DNA of 63,343 nucleotides from Oscillospiraceae bacterium (GCA_902783035.1 CACZPK010000025.1:1-63343); one strand, 5' to 3'; numbered from the stretch's first letter, positions 8,435 to 18,694 are shown. Numbers and translations are program-made. The notes: generated from the letters alone by a model not told the origin.

Positions 8435-10273
8435 CTAGTCAGCTTGCACAAAAACGGCGTTGAATTCCTCAGCGCTCATCGTTTCATTCTGCAACAGATA
8501 CTCTGCAACCGCGATCAGATGCGTCCGGTCGCGATTCAGTATCTCCTCGCATCGGCGGTAGGCCGCGTCGACAATCGCTTTGACTTCGGCGTCGATCTGC
8601 GCCGCGACCTGCTCGGAATAGGGCTTGGAGCGCGCCATCTCACGGCCGATGAATATTTCGTCGTGTCCCGTTTCAAAGGACACCGCGCCGAGCTTTTCGC
8701 TCATGCCGTAAACCGTGACCATGCGCCGTGCGATCCGGCTGGCGCGCTGGATATCGTTGGACGCGCCCGTGGAAATATCGCCGAGCATGAGCGCCTCCGC
8801 CACGCGTCCGCCCAGCAGGGAGACGATCTGCTCCTCCATATACTGTTTGGATTGGAACGAGCGGTCCTCCTCCGGCAGTGCAATGGTCATGCCGCCCGCC
8901 TGACCGCGGGGAACAATGGTGATCTGGTGCACAGGCTCATGCGTCGGCAGCGCACGCATAACGACCGCGTGCCCCGCTTCATGGTATGCGGTCAGTTTGC
9001 GCTCATGCGGCGTAACGACGCGGCTTTTCTTCTCCGGCCCCGCGATGACCTTGATCTCCGCTTCATCGAATTCCGCCTTGCCGATGAACTTTTTATCCCG
9101 CCGTGCGGAAAGGAGCGCCGCCTCGTTGGCCAAATTTTCCAAATCGGCGCCCGAAAAACCCGACGTACCGCGCGCAACCTGTCTGAGATCGACGTCCTCA
9201 CCGAGCGGCTTGTTCTTGGTGTGGATCTGCAGGATCTCCTCGCGTCCCTTGATATCCGGCAGGCCGACATAGACCTGGCGGTCAAAACGTCCGGGGCGCA
9301 GCAGCGCGGGGTCCAGAATATCGACGCGGTTGGTTGCCGCCATGACGACGACGCCCTCGTTTGTTCCGAAGCCGTCCATCTCAACGAGAAGCTGGTTGAG
9401 CGTCTGTTCGCGCTCATCGTGGCCGCCGCCGAGGCCGGTGCCGCGCTGGCGGCCGACCGCATCGATCTCGTCGATGAAGACGATGGCGGGCGCGACCTTC
9501 TTCGCCTGTTCAAAGAGGTCGCGGACACGGCTTGCGCCGACGCCGACATACATCTCCACAAAGTCGGAGCCGGAAATGGAAAGGAATTCCACACCCGCCT
9601 CGCCTGCCACGGCGCGTGCGAGCAGGGTCTTGCCCGTGCCCGGAGGCCCAACGAGCAGCACGCCCTTCGGAATACGCGCGCCAAGGTCGATGAACTTCTG
9701 CGGTTCGCTGAGAAAATCAACGATCTCCCGCAGCTCCTCTTTTTCTTCGTCCGCGCCCGCCACATCGGCAAACGTCGTGGGGCGCTTGCTGTCCTTGCCG
9801 TGCTGCACGGCGGCGGTGCCGAAGCGTGCCATATTGCCGCCTCCGCCGCTGCCCCCCGCTCGCACGGACATGAAATACCAAATGGCAAAGATGCCGAGGA
9901 TCGCCACAATATAGGGCAAAAGCATGGCCACATAGTTCGGCGAATGGTCGGCGCGGTAATCGTAATCCTCCAGAATACCCGCAGCCTTCTGCGCCTCGAT
10001 CAGCCCGCCCAGATCGTCGAAGAACAGGTCGAAGTCGTACAGCTCCTTGGTGACCGTCGTGCGGCCGTCTGCCGTCTTCTCCCGCAGGGTCAGCGTAAGC
10101 GTATTGTCGGTTACGGTGAATGCTTTCACTTTTTCCTGTTCAAACAGCGCCCGCACCTCCGCGTAAGACGGCTGTGTCACCTGCGGCTGACGCAGATAGC
10201 CGAACACCGACAGCACGGCCAGTGCGATGGCAAGAAAAAGAAACAGATTGGGGCGTTTTCCCTGTTGTGTCAA
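8435..10273 (-). CDS. ftsH: ATP-dependent zinc metalloprotease FtsH
   Basis: A 612-residue membrane-anchored AAA protease. Two N-terminal helices (about 9-26 and 113-133) flank an extracytoplasmic domain; then come Walker A GPPGTGKT, Walker [12 protein letters not shown], the second-region-of-homology segment, and the zinc site HEAGH in [16 protein letters not shown]. The start is a TTG at 10273 with AAAGGAGG 8 bases upstream. It is the last gene of the gdpP-to-ftsH run, 37 bases after hpt, the arrangement usual in Firmicutes (tilS-hpt-ftsH). Confidence 0.96.
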   Translation of the reverse strand: MTQQGKRPNLFLFLAIALAVLSVFGYLRQPQVTQPSYAEVRALFEQEKVKAFTVTDNTLTLTLREKTADGRTTVTKELYDFDLFFDDLGGLIEAQKAAGILEDYDYRADHSPNYVAMLLPYIVAILGIFAIWYFMSVRAGGSGGGGNMARFGTAAVQHGKDSKRPTTFADVAGADEEKEELREIVDFLSEPQKFIDLGARIPKGVLLVGPPGTGKTLLARAVAGEAGVEFLSISGSDFVEMYVGVGASRVRDLFEQAKKVAPAIVFIDEIDAVGRQRGTGLGGGHDEREQTLNQLLVEMDGFGTNEGVVVMAATNRVDILDPALLRPGRFDRQVYVGLPDIKGREEILQIHTKNKPLGEDVDLRQVARGTSGFSGADLENLANEAALLSARRDKKFIGKAEFDEAEIKVIAGPEKKSRVVTPHERKLTAYHEAGHAVVMRALPTHEPVHQITIVPRGQAGGMTIALPEEDRSFQSKQYMEEQIVSLLGGRVAEALMLGDISTGASNDIQRASRIARRMVTVYGMSEKLGAVSFETGHDEIFIGREMARSKPYSEQVAAQIDAEVKAIVDAAYRRCEEILNRDRTHLIAVAEYLLQNETMSAEEFNAVFVQAD

Positions 10274-10310
10274 ATAAGCTGCCTCCTTTGGGGGTTCTGC
10301 AACGCGCCGC

Positions 10311-10862
10311 TTACTGGTACAGTTCCGGCTTCATCACGCCGATATAGGGCACGTTGCGATACTGCTGCTTGAAGTCCAGACCATAACCGACCACAAACTC
10401 GTCCGGCGTCTCAAAGCCCACATAGTCCGCCTGAATGGGCTTTTCACGGCGCGCCGGCTTGTCAAGCAGCGTCACGATGGTCACACTGTTCGCACCTTTC
10501 GCCTTAAAGTACTGCGTGAGGAAGTAGAGCGTGTTGCCGGAATCGAGGATATCCTCCACCACGATCAGATCGCGCCCCGTGATGTCGTGCTGCAAATCGC
10601 GCGTGATCTGCACGTTGCCGCTGCTCTCATACCCGTTGCCATAGGACGAAACGGCGATAAACTCGATCTCGCTTTTGATCTGGCAGGCACGCACCAAATC
10701 GGACATAAACAGGAAACAACCCTTGAGCACGCCGACAAACAGCGGGTTCTTGTCCCGGAAACGGTCGAACAGCTCGTCGCCCAGCTCCTGTACGCGTGCT
10801 TTGATCTGCTCCTCACTGAAAAGTACCTTGCAAAGATCCTGATCCATCGTGCTTTTTGCCAT
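10311..10862 (-). CDS. hpt: Hypoxanthine phosphoribosyltransferase
   Basis: A 183-residue purine-salvage enzyme converting hypoxanthine/guanine and PRPP to IMP/GMP. The PRPP-binding loop reads [15 protein letters not shown] and the purine-site segment is [10 protein letters not shown]. The start at 10862 is chosen because GCGGGAGGGA stands 7 bases before it; the in-frame ATG at 10880 overlaps that ribosome site. Placed between tilS and ftsH as in Bacillus and Clostridia. Confidence 0.95.
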   Translation of the reverse strand: MAKSTMDQDLCKVLFSEEQIKARVQELGDELFDRFRDKNPLFVGVLKGCFLFMSDLVRACQIKSEIEFIAVSSYGNGYESSGNVQITRDLQHDITGRDLIVVEDILDSGNTLYFLTQYFKAKGANSVTIVTLLDKPARREKPIQADYVGFETPDEFVVGYGLDFKQQYRNVPYIGVMKPELYQ

Positions 10863-10885
10863 AGTTTTTCCCTCCCGCATTCTGA

Positions 10886-11881
10886 TTATTTCAATATTGT
10901 ATTTTTAGTCACTTTTTCACGTAGCTCCAGCCGCAGCACGCCGCCCCGCTTCTCCGCGGAAACGCCGTGCGGCAGGTCGAGATGCGTTCCATACTCGCTC
11001 ACACACAGATTTTCGATGGCAGCATAATGCCGCGCGGTAAAATCGCGTTTGCCAACCGCCAGCGCATCCAGCAGCTGCCGCACCATACGCCCGCGAAGCG
11101 CCTCCGGCGCGGCGTTGACCGTTTTGCACGGCACGCTCACGCGTGCCGCGCCCAGCAGCGCGCCGCCCTGCTCCAGCCGTTCCGCCGCGAGGCTGTCCAG
11201 ATATTCCCCTTCGCAGCGCAATGTCTGTGCGGTCTGCGCCATATGCGCCGCAGCGGCGGCATTGATCCGCGCAAGCCGCGGCATGACCTCGTGGCGGATA
11301 TAATTGCGGGCATAGGCGTCATCCAGATTCATCACGTCCAGCCTGTGCCCGATGCCGTGCGCGTCGGCATACGCCTCGATCTGCGCGCGCGTCACGCCGA
11401 GAAAAGGGCGGATGTAAATGCCCCGCACGGGTGCAATGCCGCCGAGGCCGCTGCGCGCCCCGCGCACAAGCTGGAACAGCAGCGTCTCGGCATTGTCGTC
11501 CGCGTGATGGGCGGTCGCAACCCGTGCCGCGCCGATTTCCTGCGCCGTCCGCTCCAAAAAGTCATAGCGTGCCGCGCGTCCCGCCTCCTCCGTGGAAACG
11601 CCCATACGCGCCGCCAGCGCGCCGACGTTGGCATGCTCCACATAGAACGGAATCCCACGTGTCAAGCAGAATTCCTTTACAAACGCTTCATCGCCATCCG
11701 CCGCCTCGCCGCGCAGCCCGTGATGCAGGTGCGCCGCGGCGACACGTGTCCCGCGCGCATGCAGCCAGTGCAGCAGCGAAATCGAATCCACGCCGCCGGA
11801 GACCGCCGCCAGCACAAGCGCGTCCGCGGGCAACATATCGAAACGCTTTGCCAGCGCCTCCGCTTCCGGCAGGGTCACCAT
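10886..11881 (-). CDS. tilS: tRNA(Ile)-lysidine synthase
   Basis: A 331-residue PP-loop ATPase that makes lysidine at C34 of the CAU-anticodon tRNA(Ile), letting it read AUA. The P-loop SGGVDS is at about 30-35, with HLHHGLRG and TAHHADDNAETLLF following. It is short relative to the 430-470 residues of E. coli and Bacillus enzymes: the C-terminal tRNA-recognition domain is reduced to one small beta-rich unit. It overlaps dnaB by 7 bases and lies 23 bases before the hpt start. Confidence 0.93.
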   Translation of the reverse strand: MVTLPEAEALAKRFDMLPADALVLAAVSGGVDSISLLHWLHARGTRVAAAHLHHGLRGEAADGDEAFVKEFCLTRGIPFYVEHANVGALAARMGVSTEEAGRAARYDFLERTAQEIGAARVATAHHADDNAETLLFQLVRGARSGLGGIAPVRGIYIRPFLGVTRAQIEAYADAHGIGHRLDVMNLDDAYARNYIRHEVMPRLARINAAAAAHMAQTAQTLRCEGEYLDSLAAERLEQGGALLGAARVSVPCKTVNAAPEALRGRMVRQLLDALAVGKRDFTARHYAAIENLCVSEYGTHLDLPHGVSAEKRGGVLRLELREKVTKNTILK

Positions 11882-13257
11882 TCGTCCCCATCCTCATAGC
11901 GGCCCTCATAGGTCGAAAAGGTCGTGTACTCGGGCGACCACGCCAGATTCACCTTGCCCGTGGAGCCGTGGCGGTTCTTTGCGATAATACATTCAGCAAT
12001 ATTATGCTGCTCGGAATCCTCTTTGTAATAGTCGTCGCGGTAAATAAACATCACGATATCCGCATCCTGCTCGATGGCGCCGGAGTCGCGCAGATCGGAA
12101 AGCATGGGCCGCTTATCCTCACGCTTTTCGTTGGCACGGGAAAGCTGCGAAAGGCACAGCACCGGAACGCTCAGTTCCTTTGCCATGATCTTAAGCATAC
12201 GCGACATGTCGCTGACCATCTGCTGCCGGCTCTCGCTGCGCGCTCCGCCGTTCCCGCCCGCCGAGGTCATCAATTGCAGGTAGTCGACCACGACAAGTCC
12301 CAGATCGTCGATGCGGCGGCACTTGGCGTTCATATCCGCAACGGTAAGCAGCGGATTGTCGTCGATGCGGATGTCCAGCGGGCTGAGCACCGCGCTGGCG
12401 TTGGCGATACGCACCCAGTCCGATTCGCGCAGATTGCCGGTCAGCAGGCGCTGGCTTTCCACCGTCGCCTCATTGGACAAAATGCGCGTGACAAGCTGTT
12501 CTTTCGACATTTCCAGCGAGAACACCGCCACCGCCTTTCGCGTGGACTTTGCAACGTTCAGCGCGATGTTCAGCGCAAGGCTGGTCTTGCCCATACCGGG
12601 ACGGGCCGCCAGCAGAACCAGGTCGCTGTCGCCCAGGCCGGCGGTCTTGTCGTCGATGGCGGAAAAGCCGATGGGCAGGCCCGGCTGCGTCTTGCCGTCG
12701 CTGGCAGAGAGCTCGGCCAGGTGGTCAAGCACGCCCTGCAGCACCGGGCCGATGCGTTCCATATCCTGTGCGCTGCGCCCGCGGCGCACGGCGTAGATCT
12801 TTTGCTCCGCCGCCTCAAGCACCGTCTTCGCGCCGCCTTCGCCCTCCTGCACAAGCCGCGTGATTTCATCCGCCGCGGTTGCAACGGCGCGCAGCAGCGA
12901 CCGGTCCAGTACAATATCTGCGTATTCCAGCACGTTTGCCGCCGTCGGCGTGACCTCCATCAGCTCCGCGAGATACGCGCGCAATGCGCCCGCGTCCGAC
13001 GCCTCCGAATCAAACGAGCCGTTGCGCTCCATTTCGCCCAAAACGGTCAGCGCATCGATGGGCCGGTTATAGAGAAACATGGACTGGATGGTTTCAAACA
13101 CCTTGCGGTTCTGCCGCAGGTAAAAATCCTCCGGCCGCAGCTTTTCCATCACGTCCTTGACGCAGCCCGCGTCGCGGAGCATAGCGCCCAGCACCGCCTG
13201 CTCCGCGTCTGTATTGTGCGGCATCTGGCGATATAGGATCTCTTCGTCCATGGGCAT
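11875..13257 (-). CDS. dnaB: Replicative DNA helicase DnaB/DnaC
   Basis: A 460-residue hexameric helicase. The N-terminal helical domain starts MPHNTDAEQAVLGAMLRDA; the RecA-like motor has Walker A ARPGMGKTS, Walker B LVVVDYLQLM and the arginine-finger region near EQDADIVMFIYRDDYY. AAGGAGG lies 9 bases before the ATG at 13257. It follows rplI by 14 bases and overlaps tilS, fitting the conserved gdpP-rplI-dnaB order. Confidence 0.96.
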   Translation of the reverse strand: MPMDEEILYRQMPHNTDAEQAVLGAMLRDAGCVKDVMEKLRPEDFYLRQNRKVFETIQSMFLYNRPIDALTVLGEMERNGSFDSEASDAGALRAYLAELMEVTPTAANVLEYADIVLDRSLLRAVATAADEITRLVQEGEGGAKTVLEAAEQKIYAVRRGRSAQDMERIGPVLQGVLDHLAELSASDGKTQPGLPIGFSAIDDKTAGLGDSDLVLLAARPGMGKTSLALNIALNVAKSTRKAVAVFSLEMSKEQLVTRILSNEATVESQRLLTGNLRESDWVRIANASAVLSPLDIRIDDNPLLTVADMNAKCRRIDDLGLVVVDYLQLMTSAGGNGGARSESRQQMVSDMSRMLKIMAKELSVPVLCLSQLSRANEKREDKRPMLSDLRDSGAIEQDADIVMFIYRDDYYKEDSEQHNIAECIIAKNRHGSTGKVNLAWSPEYTTFSTYEGRYEDGDEW

Positions 13258-13271
13258 GGGGATGCGCCTCC

Positions 13272-13718
13272 TTACGTTTCCTCAACAACCTCCACCGAAA
13301 ATCCGGCGCTGACTTCATAACCGAGCTTCGCCTTGACCTCATGCGTGCCAAAGGTCTTGATCGGGTCCATCACGATCTGCTGCTTCGCAACCTCGACACC
13401 GAGCTGCGCCGAAAGCGCCTCGGAAACCTCCTTGCCCGTAACGGCGCCGAAGAGCTTGCCGCCCGCGCCGCCCTTGGCGGCGATCCTGACGGTCTTGCCC
13501 CGCAGCCGGTCTGCCGCGGCAACGGCCGCGGCGCGGTTCTCCGCCGCTTCCTTGCGGCGCGCCGCCTCCTTGAGGTTCATGGTATTGACGGCATCCGCCG
13601 TGGCGGGGACCGCCAGCTTGCGGGGCAGCAGAAAGTTGCGCGCATAGCCCTCGGCCGCGTCAATCAGCTCGCCCTTCTTACCCTGTCCTCTGACGTCCTG
13701 CTGTAAAATAACTTTCAT
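13272..13718 (-). CDS. rplI: 50S ribosomal protein L9
   Basis: A 148-residue L9 with the 23S-binding N-terminal domain ([17 protein letters not shown]), the long connecting helix (residues about 40-75, Ala/Arg/Glu-rich) and the C-terminal domain. The ATG at 13718 has AGGAGA 7 bases upstream. A TTG 6 bases further out is in frame but unnecessary. Lies between gdpP and dnaB. Confidence 0.96.
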   Translation of the reverse strand: MKVILQQDVRGQGKKGELIDAAEGYARNFLLPRKLAVPATADAVNTMNLKEAARRKEAAENRAAAVAAADRLRGKTVRIAAKGGAGGKLFGAVTGKEVSEALSAQLGVEVAKQQIVMDPIKTFGTHEVKAKLGYEVSAGFSVEVVEET

Positions 13719-13751
13719 GGTCAAATCTCCTGTCTGTTGATTTATTTTTAA

Positions 13752-15746
13752 TTATTCCTCGAAGTATTCATCTATCACGGCAAGCAGCTGCTCGCGCACC
13801 ACTTCCACCGTACCGTCCGGCACCTGCGCGCCCGCCGTGGTGGAGTTACCGCCGCCGCCGAGTTTTTCCATAATGATCTGCACGTTGATCTCGCCCAGCG
13901 AGCGTGCGGAAAGATAAACGCCCGTGCCGTGGCGATAGAGGACAAAGGACGCGCGCACGCCCCGCAGGGTCAGCAACTCGTCGGTCGCCTTGGCCGCGGT
14001 GACGCGGTCCACTTCGTCATCCAGCGCGGCGACGGCAATATCCTCATGGTACATTTCCGCATGGCGGATGATGTTATAGCGCTCGATCATATCGTTCAGG
14101 TCGCCCTGGAACAAGCGCTGCACATCGGACGTGTCCGCGCCCGCGCGGCGCAGGTATGCCGCCGCCTCAAAGGTGCGCCCGCCCGTCCGCCGGGTAAAGT
14201 TCTTCGTGTCCAGCACCATGCCCGCCAGCAGCGCCTCCGCCTCCGCGCGCAGAATGTCGCCCGGATCACAGAGGTATTGCAGCAGCTCCGTCACCAGTTC
14301 CGACGCCGAGGAAGCGTAAGGCTCATGGAAGTTGAGCGCGGCGCTCTCGATATAGCTTGCGGCGCGCCGGTGGTGGTCGATAACCGCCACACGGTTGCAG
14401 GCGTCGAGCAGCGGCTCGGATTCGACGAAGTCGGGGCGGTTCGTGTCCACCACCACCAGCAGTGCCCCCGAACGCGCCATAATAAATGCGTCGTTGCCGC
14501 TGATAAAGGTGTCGGCGTATTCCGGCAGTTCCGACAGCCGCGCAAGGACAGCCTCGGAAGCATTGTTCCCCATGTCGATGACGATATGGGCCTTCTTGCC
14601 GCGCTTGCGCGCAATGCACGCCACGCCCGCCGCCGCGCCCACGGCATCCATGTCCGCGTGCCGGTGTCCCATGATGAACACCTGCGACGCATCGGAGATC
14701 AGTTCTCCCAGCGCATTCGCCATCACGCGGGATTTGACCTTTGTGCGCTTCTCCGACGCCTGAGAGCGGCCTCCGTAGAATTCAAAATCCAACTGGTTGC
14801 GCACAACGACCTGATCGCCGCCGCGGGAGAGCGCCATTTCGATGGACAGCATCGCATACTGGTAGAGCGTGGCAAAGTCGTCCACATCCTTGCCGACGCC
14901 GATGGAAAGCGTTGCGGCAACGCCATCCTCGGTCACGACCTCGCGCACGGCGTCCAGCACGGAAAACTTTGCCTGCGCCAGCATCTCATACTTCTCCTGC
15001 GAGATCACAAACAGGAACCGGTTGCGGTCCAGACGGCAGAACAGGCTCTCCGACCCCTCCAGCCAGGTGCTGAGTTTTTCGTTGATGCGCGCCAGATTCG
15101 CCGAACGCGACGCCTCGGTGCCCGCCTTCATCAGCTCTTCGTAATTGTCCAGCATGACAATGCCGACGATGGGACGGTTTTTCTCACTGGCGGCACGCAG
15201 GGCGTCGGTCTCCGTCACATCCAGCCAATAGGTCGTGGCGAGCACCGTGCTGCGCCGCACGCCGCCGGGGTGGCTGAGCGTACCGTAAACGCGGAAATGC
15301 CGGTCGTTCACAATGACGGTCTCCGGCGCCTCGTCCTTCCCCTCCAGCAGCCAACGGTAGGAAAACGTCGGCAACGACTCGCTCACGCGGTTTTCAAAGA
15401 CGTTCTCCTGCATTCCCGTGAGCGCAAGAAAGCTGTCATTGCTCCAAAGGATCTCCTGCGTATCGGGGCGGAAAACCATCATTGCAATGGGCGCGGAGAG
15501 CATCGACGCCTTGTCCGCGGAGGTCATGTCGTCCGTCACGTCGTCGATGTAGCGCTGGATCGCCTCACGGCGTTTTTTGGCCGTGACGCGATAATTATAA
15601 TAGAGCGCGAGGACAACCAGCGTCTCCACCACCGCCAGCGGGATGCGCGGGATGGGGGCGACAAACGTCGCCGCGGCGAAAAACGCCACGCAGGTAAAAT
15701 AGAGCCGCATACTCGGCTCGGTCAGCCTTGTAATTCGTTTTGCCAC
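13752..15746 (-). CDS. gdpP: c-di-AMP phosphodiesterase GdpP (YybT)
   Basis: A 664-residue membrane protein that hydrolyses c-di-AMP to pApA. Two N-terminal helices (about 14-55) are followed by a PAS domain (SAPIAMMVFRPDTQEILW), a degenerate GGDEF domain in which the GGDEF loop is lost, and a catalytic DHH-DHHA1 module. DHH-type metal ligands appear in IMGHRHADMDAVG, VVVDTNRPDF and VIDHHRRAA; the DHHA1 loop is LGGGGNSTTAGAQ. The GTG at 15746 is chosen since AAAAGGAG stands 10 bases before it; frames extending to 15833 cross the promoter. First gene of the rplI-dnaB-tilS-hpt-ftsH run. Confidence 0.93.
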   Translation of the reverse strand: MAKRITRLTEPSMRLYFTCVAFFAAATFVAPIPRIPLAVVETLVVLALYYNYRVTAKKRREAIQRYIDDVTDDMTSADKASMLSAPIAMMVFRPDTQEILWSNDSFLALTGMQENVFENRVSESLPTFSYRWLLEGKDEAPETVIVNDRHFRVYGTLSHPGGVRRSTVLATTYWLDVTETDALRAASEKNRPIVGIVMLDNYEELMKAGTEASRSANLARINEKLSTWLEGSESLFCRLDRNRFLFVISQEKYEMLAQAKFSVLDAVREVVTEDGVAATLSIGVGKDVDDFATLYQYAMLSIEMALSRGGDQVVVRNQLDFEFYGGRSQASEKRTKVKSRVMANALGELISDASQVFIMGHRHADMDAVGAAAGVACIARKRGKKAHIVIDMGNNASEAVLARLSELPEYADTFISGNDAFIMARSGALLVVVDTNRPDFVESEPLLDACNRVAVIDHHRRAASYIESAALNFHEPYASSASELVTELLQYLCDPGDILRAEAEALLAGMVLDTKNFTRRTGGRTFEAAAYLRRAGADTSDVQRLFQGDLNDMIERYNIIRHAEMYHEDIAVAALDDEVDRVTAAKATDELLTLRGVRASFVLYRHGTGVYLSARSLGEINVQIIMEKLGGGGNSTTAGAQVPDGTVEVVREQLLAVIDEYFEE

Positions 15747-15803
15747 AGGTTTCGAACTCCTTTTCGGAAACGGTTTCAGGCATATTAGGCATATGGATAG
15801 GAT

Positions 15804-15833
15804 ATTATACCATAGAACACCCTGTCGGCACAA
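15804..15833 (-). promoter_or_regulatory. Promoter of the gdpP operon
   Basis: TATAAT on the minus strand (15804-15809) with a weak -35 TTGTGC (15828-15833), 18-base spacer. The -10 is consensus and sits 58 bases before the GTG of gdpP. Confidence 0.55.
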
Positions 15834-15864
15834 CTAAAAATTTTCAGGTTTTTTTGTAAAATGT

Positions 15865-15894
15865 GTATAACCCCCTTGACAAGCGTGTTATACT
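15865..15894 (+). promoter_or_regulatory. Extended -10 promoter of the RNase J gene inside an inverted repeat
   Basis: TGTTATACT (15886-15894) is an extended -10. It overlaps the right arm of an inverted repeat GTATAAC (15865-15871) / GTTATAC (15887-15893), 15-base spacing, which could be an operator. A TTGACA at 15876-15881 is too close to serve as the -35 of this -10. The 15747-16111 interval otherwise holds only the gdpP promoter and the RNase J leader. Confidence 0.4.
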
Positions 15895-15900
15895 GTTCTC

Positions 15901-16111
15901 GTTCTATCCACAGTGATATTTGCCGCGCGGGTGTGACGCCGCACGGTACATATATAAAAAAGTCCATAAGCAGAAGCAAGACGCCGCCGGATGCCGGTTC
16001 GTTTCGCGAAACAGGGCGAAACGCGAGGCACGGACGTCTCTGTGTCGTTGTACGCTCATTTGCTTCTGTCAGGGTCAAATTTGAATATTCAGAAACAGGA
16101 GTGTAACGAAA
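15901..16111 (+). other. Long structured 5' leader of the RNase J gene
   Basis: About 210 untranslated bases precede the TTG start. A 9-bp long-range stem CAGAAGCAA (15971-15979) / TTGCTTCTG (16060-16068) closes a domain that contains a CGTTTCG/CGAAACG hairpin (16000-16006 with 16017-16023). No known riboswitch was recognised. A short open frame inside (15861-16106) has no ribosome site and looks non-coding. Confidence 0.45.
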
Positions 16112-17773
16112 TTGGCTGAACAATTGAAAATTATCCCCCTCGGCGGGTTGGACGAGATCGGCAAGAACATGACCGTATACGAGTATGCCGGCGAGATCAT
16201 CGTCATCGACTGCGGCATGGCTTTTCCGGACGAGGAAATGTACGGCGTGGACTGCGTCATTCCCGACGTGAGTTATCTTGTCAAGAACAAAAAGCGTATT
16301 CGCGGCCTGTTCATCACGCACGGGCACGAAGACCACATCGGCGCGATCCCCTACGTCTTGAAGCAGGTCAACATGCCGATCTACTGCACCCGCCTGACCG
16401 CGGGGCTGATCCGCCTCAAGCTGGAAGAGCACGGTCTGGCAAAGTCGACTAAGATCGTCACCGTCGAGCGCGGTATGACCGTCAAGGCGGGCAAGTTCTC
16501 CGTGGAGTTCATCCACGTCAACCACTCGATCGCGGACAGCGTTGCCTTCGCCGTCCACACGGGGCTGGGCTGCGTCGTTCACACGGGCGACTTCAAAATC
16601 GATTCCACGCCCATCGACGGCGAGGTCATCGACCTCGCGCGTTTCGGGCAGCTGGGCAAGGAAGGCGTGCTGGCGCTGCTGGCCGACTCCACCAACGTCG
16701 AGCGCCCGGGCTATACCATGAGCGAACGGCTGGTGGGCAAGAGTTTTGAGCGGCTGTTTGCCGGCTGCAAGCAGCGCATCATCGTTACGACCTTTGCCTC
16801 CAATGTCCACCGCATTCAGCAGGTCATCGACGCCGCCGCCGAAAGCGGGCGCAAAGTCGCCGTTTCCGGCCGCAGCATGGAAAACGTCACCAAGGTCGCC
16901 GCAGAGCTTGGCTACATGAAGCTGCCGAAAAACACGGTGGTCGACCTGAACAAAATCAAATCCCTCCCCCTCGACAAGCAGGTGATCGTCACAACCGGCT
17001 CGCAGGGCGAGGAAATGAGCGCGCTGTACCGTATGGCGTTCTCCCAGCACAAGCAGATCGAAGTCGGCCCCGGCGACCGGGTCATCATCTCCGCCTCTGC
17101 CATTCCCGGCAACGAGAACACGGTTTCCCGCGTCATCAACGAGTTGTTCCGCAAAGGCGTGGACGTCGTTTATGACCGCGCGGACATGCTGCACGTCTCC
17201 GGCCATGCCTGTCAGGAAGAGTTGAAGATCATCCACGCGCTTGTCAAGCCCAAGTATTTCATCCCCGTCCACGGCGAGCAGCGCATGCTCCAGCTTCACA
17301 AGAATCTGGCGTTGTCCATGGGTATGGACAGCCGCAATATCGCCATCTGCGAAAATGGCGACATGATTGAAATCGGCGCGCGCTCCATGAAAATCCAGCC
17401 CGGCGCGGTCGACGCGGGCGAGGTTCTTGTAGACGGCAGCGGCGTGGGTGACGTGGGCGCAGTGGTGCTGCGCGACCGCAAGCATCTGGCCGAGGACGGC
17501 ATGGTGGTCGTGGTGCTCCCGGTATCGGCGCAAAACGGCGATATGCTGGCAGAGCCGGAGATCATCACCCGCGGCTTTATCTACGTCAAGGAGTCCGAGG
17601 AACTGATCCAGGAGTTGAAAAAGCTGACGATGTCCGCCGCCGAGGGCGTGCGCGGCCGCCGCAGCCGCGATATGGGCGAGCTGCGCGGCGCCATCAAGAG
17701 CGCCGTGAGCAACTATCTTTTCAAGGCGACCAAACGCTCCCCCATGGTTATTCCGGTCATCACAAAGCTGTAA
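16112..17773 (+). CDS. rnj: Ribonuclease J
   Basis: A 553-residue beta-lactamase/beta-CASP ribonuclease with 5'-3' exo- and endonuclease activity, central to mRNA decay and rRNA maturation in Firmicutes. The metal site THGHEDHIGA, the downstream HTGDFK, and beta-CASP motifs (DSTN; FASNVHR; SGHA) are all present, and the C-terminal domain is retained, giving full family length. The start is TTG at 16112 with AGGAGTG 8 bases upstream. Monocistronic, with a structured leader and its own terminator. Confidence 0.95.
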   Translation: MAEQLKIIPLGGLDEIGKNMTVYEYAGEIIVIDCGMAFPDEEMYGVDCVIPDVSYLVKNKKRIRGLFITHGHEDHIGAIPYVLKQVNMPIYCTRLTAGLIRLKLEEHGLAKSTKIVTVERGMTVKAGKFSVEFIHVNHSIADSVAFAVHTGLGCVVHTGDFKIDSTPIDGEVIDLARFGQLGKEGVLALLADSTNVERPGYTMSERLVGKSFERLFAGCKQRIIVTTFASNVHRIQQVIDAAAESGRKVAVSGRSMENVTKVAAELGYMKLPKNTVVDLNKIKSLPLDKQVIVTTGSQGEEMSALYRMAFSQHKQIEVGPGDRVIISASAIPGNENTVSRVINELFRKGVDVVYDRADMLHVSGHACQEELKIIHALVKPKYFIPVHGEQRMLQLHKNLALSMGMDSRNIAICENGDMIEIGARSMKIQPGAVDAGEVLVDGSGVGDVGAVVLRDRKHLAEDGMVVVVLPVSAQNGDMLAEPEIITRGFIYVKESEELIQELKKLTMSAAEGVRGRRSRDMGELRGAIKSAVSNYLFKATKRSPMVIPVITKL

Positions 17774-17795
17774 GGCGTTCCCCGGCGGTTCGCAC

Positions 17796-17834
17796 AAAAA
17801 ACCCGCCCCGGCTCATCAGCCGAAGCGGGTTTTT
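17796..17834. terminator. Bidirectional terminator between rnj and rsmI
   Basis: Outer stem AAAAACCCGC (17797-17806) / GCGGGTTTTT (17825-17834) with inner CGGCT/AGCCG pairing; T-run on plus and A/T-run on minus. It lies between convergent genes and covers the rsmI stop codon. Confidence 0.85.
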
Positions 17835-18694
17835 AAGGCAAGCGATGCGGCGTACAGTTCGTTCTTGCTGTAAGTGTTGTTCTCATCCTTGAGCAGCAGC
17901 TTGATTGCATCCTTTGCAGTAACGTCGTTTCGTACCATGCAGTCAACGAGCAGCGCCTCCGGTGTGCTGACGTGTTCGACCTCACGAAGGAAGTATTCGT
18001 CCTGCACCTCCACAACCATCGCGTATTCGCCCTTTTCGTAATTGCCCTTGGCAAGCAGCTGCGCCCTGACCTCGGCGGGCGTGCCGCGGAAAGTCATTTC
18101 GTGCAGCTTTGTCATGTCGTTGCAAAGGCACAGCCGCACGTCTGCGCCCGCATCTTCCAGAAATTCCACCGTACTCATGATCCGCTTGGGCGATTCGTAA
18201 AAAGCATAAGTCTTCGTTTCGCCCTTGCGCATCATCTCCAGCACACGGCGCCGGTCGGCGTTTTCCCGCGGGAAGAAGCCGTAGAAAAAGAACGTTGAAA
18301 GGTCAAAGCCGGAGATGGACAGCGCCGTCACTGCGGCGCAGGCGCCGGGCACGCCCACGACGCGGATGCCGTTTTCCACGGCGGTCTTGATCAGTTCGTT
18401 GCCCGGGTCGGAGATGCAGGGCGTCCCCGCGTCGGTGATCACGGCGATGCTCTTGCCCTCGATCAGTTGGGTCAGGAACCATCTGGCCTTGCCGTGCTCA
18501 TTGAACTTATGGTTGGCGGAAAGGTCGTTGCGAATGCCCAGCTTGTTGAGCAGCACGACGCTGCGCCGCGTATCCTCCGCCGCGATGATATCCACCGTTT
18601 CCAGGATCTCGCGTCCACGCTCGCTCATATCACGCGAATTGCCGATGGGCGTCGCGACAATATAGAGCGTACCCGTTCCGTTTTGCTGTTCCAT
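17816..18694 (-). CDS. rsmI: 16S rRNA 2'-O-ribose C1402 methyltransferase RsmI
   Basis: A 292-residue SAM-dependent methyltransferase of the tetrapyrrole-methylase fold. The N-terminal segment GTLYIVATPIGNSRDMS and AAEDTRRS, followed by SDAGTPCISDPG-type loop (here TDAGTPCISDPGNEL), are diagnostic. The C-terminal small helical domain (residues about 245-290) is the HemK/RsmI-type tail. GGAGGG precedes the ATG. It stands alone, convergent with rnj. Confidence 0.95.
   Translation of the reverse strand: MEQQNGTGTLYIVATPIGNSRDMSERGREILETVDIIAAEDTRRSVVLLNKLGIRNDLSANHKFNEHGKARWFLTQLIEGKSIAVITDAGTPCISDPGNELIKTAVENGIRVVGVPGACAAVTALSISGFDLSTFFFYGFFPRENADRRRVLEMMRKGETKTYAFYESPKRIMSTVEFLEDAGADVRLCLCNDMTKLHEMTFRGTPAEVRAQLLAKGNYEKGEYAMVVEVQDEYFLREVEHVSTPEALLVDCMVRNDVTAKDAIKLLLKDENNTYSKNELYAASLALKTRFG

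Noticed and set aside
15785..17797. Long minus-strand open frame opposite the RNase J gene
   Set aside because: His/Asp/Gly-rich mirror of RNase J coding sequence; no motif and no ribosome site.
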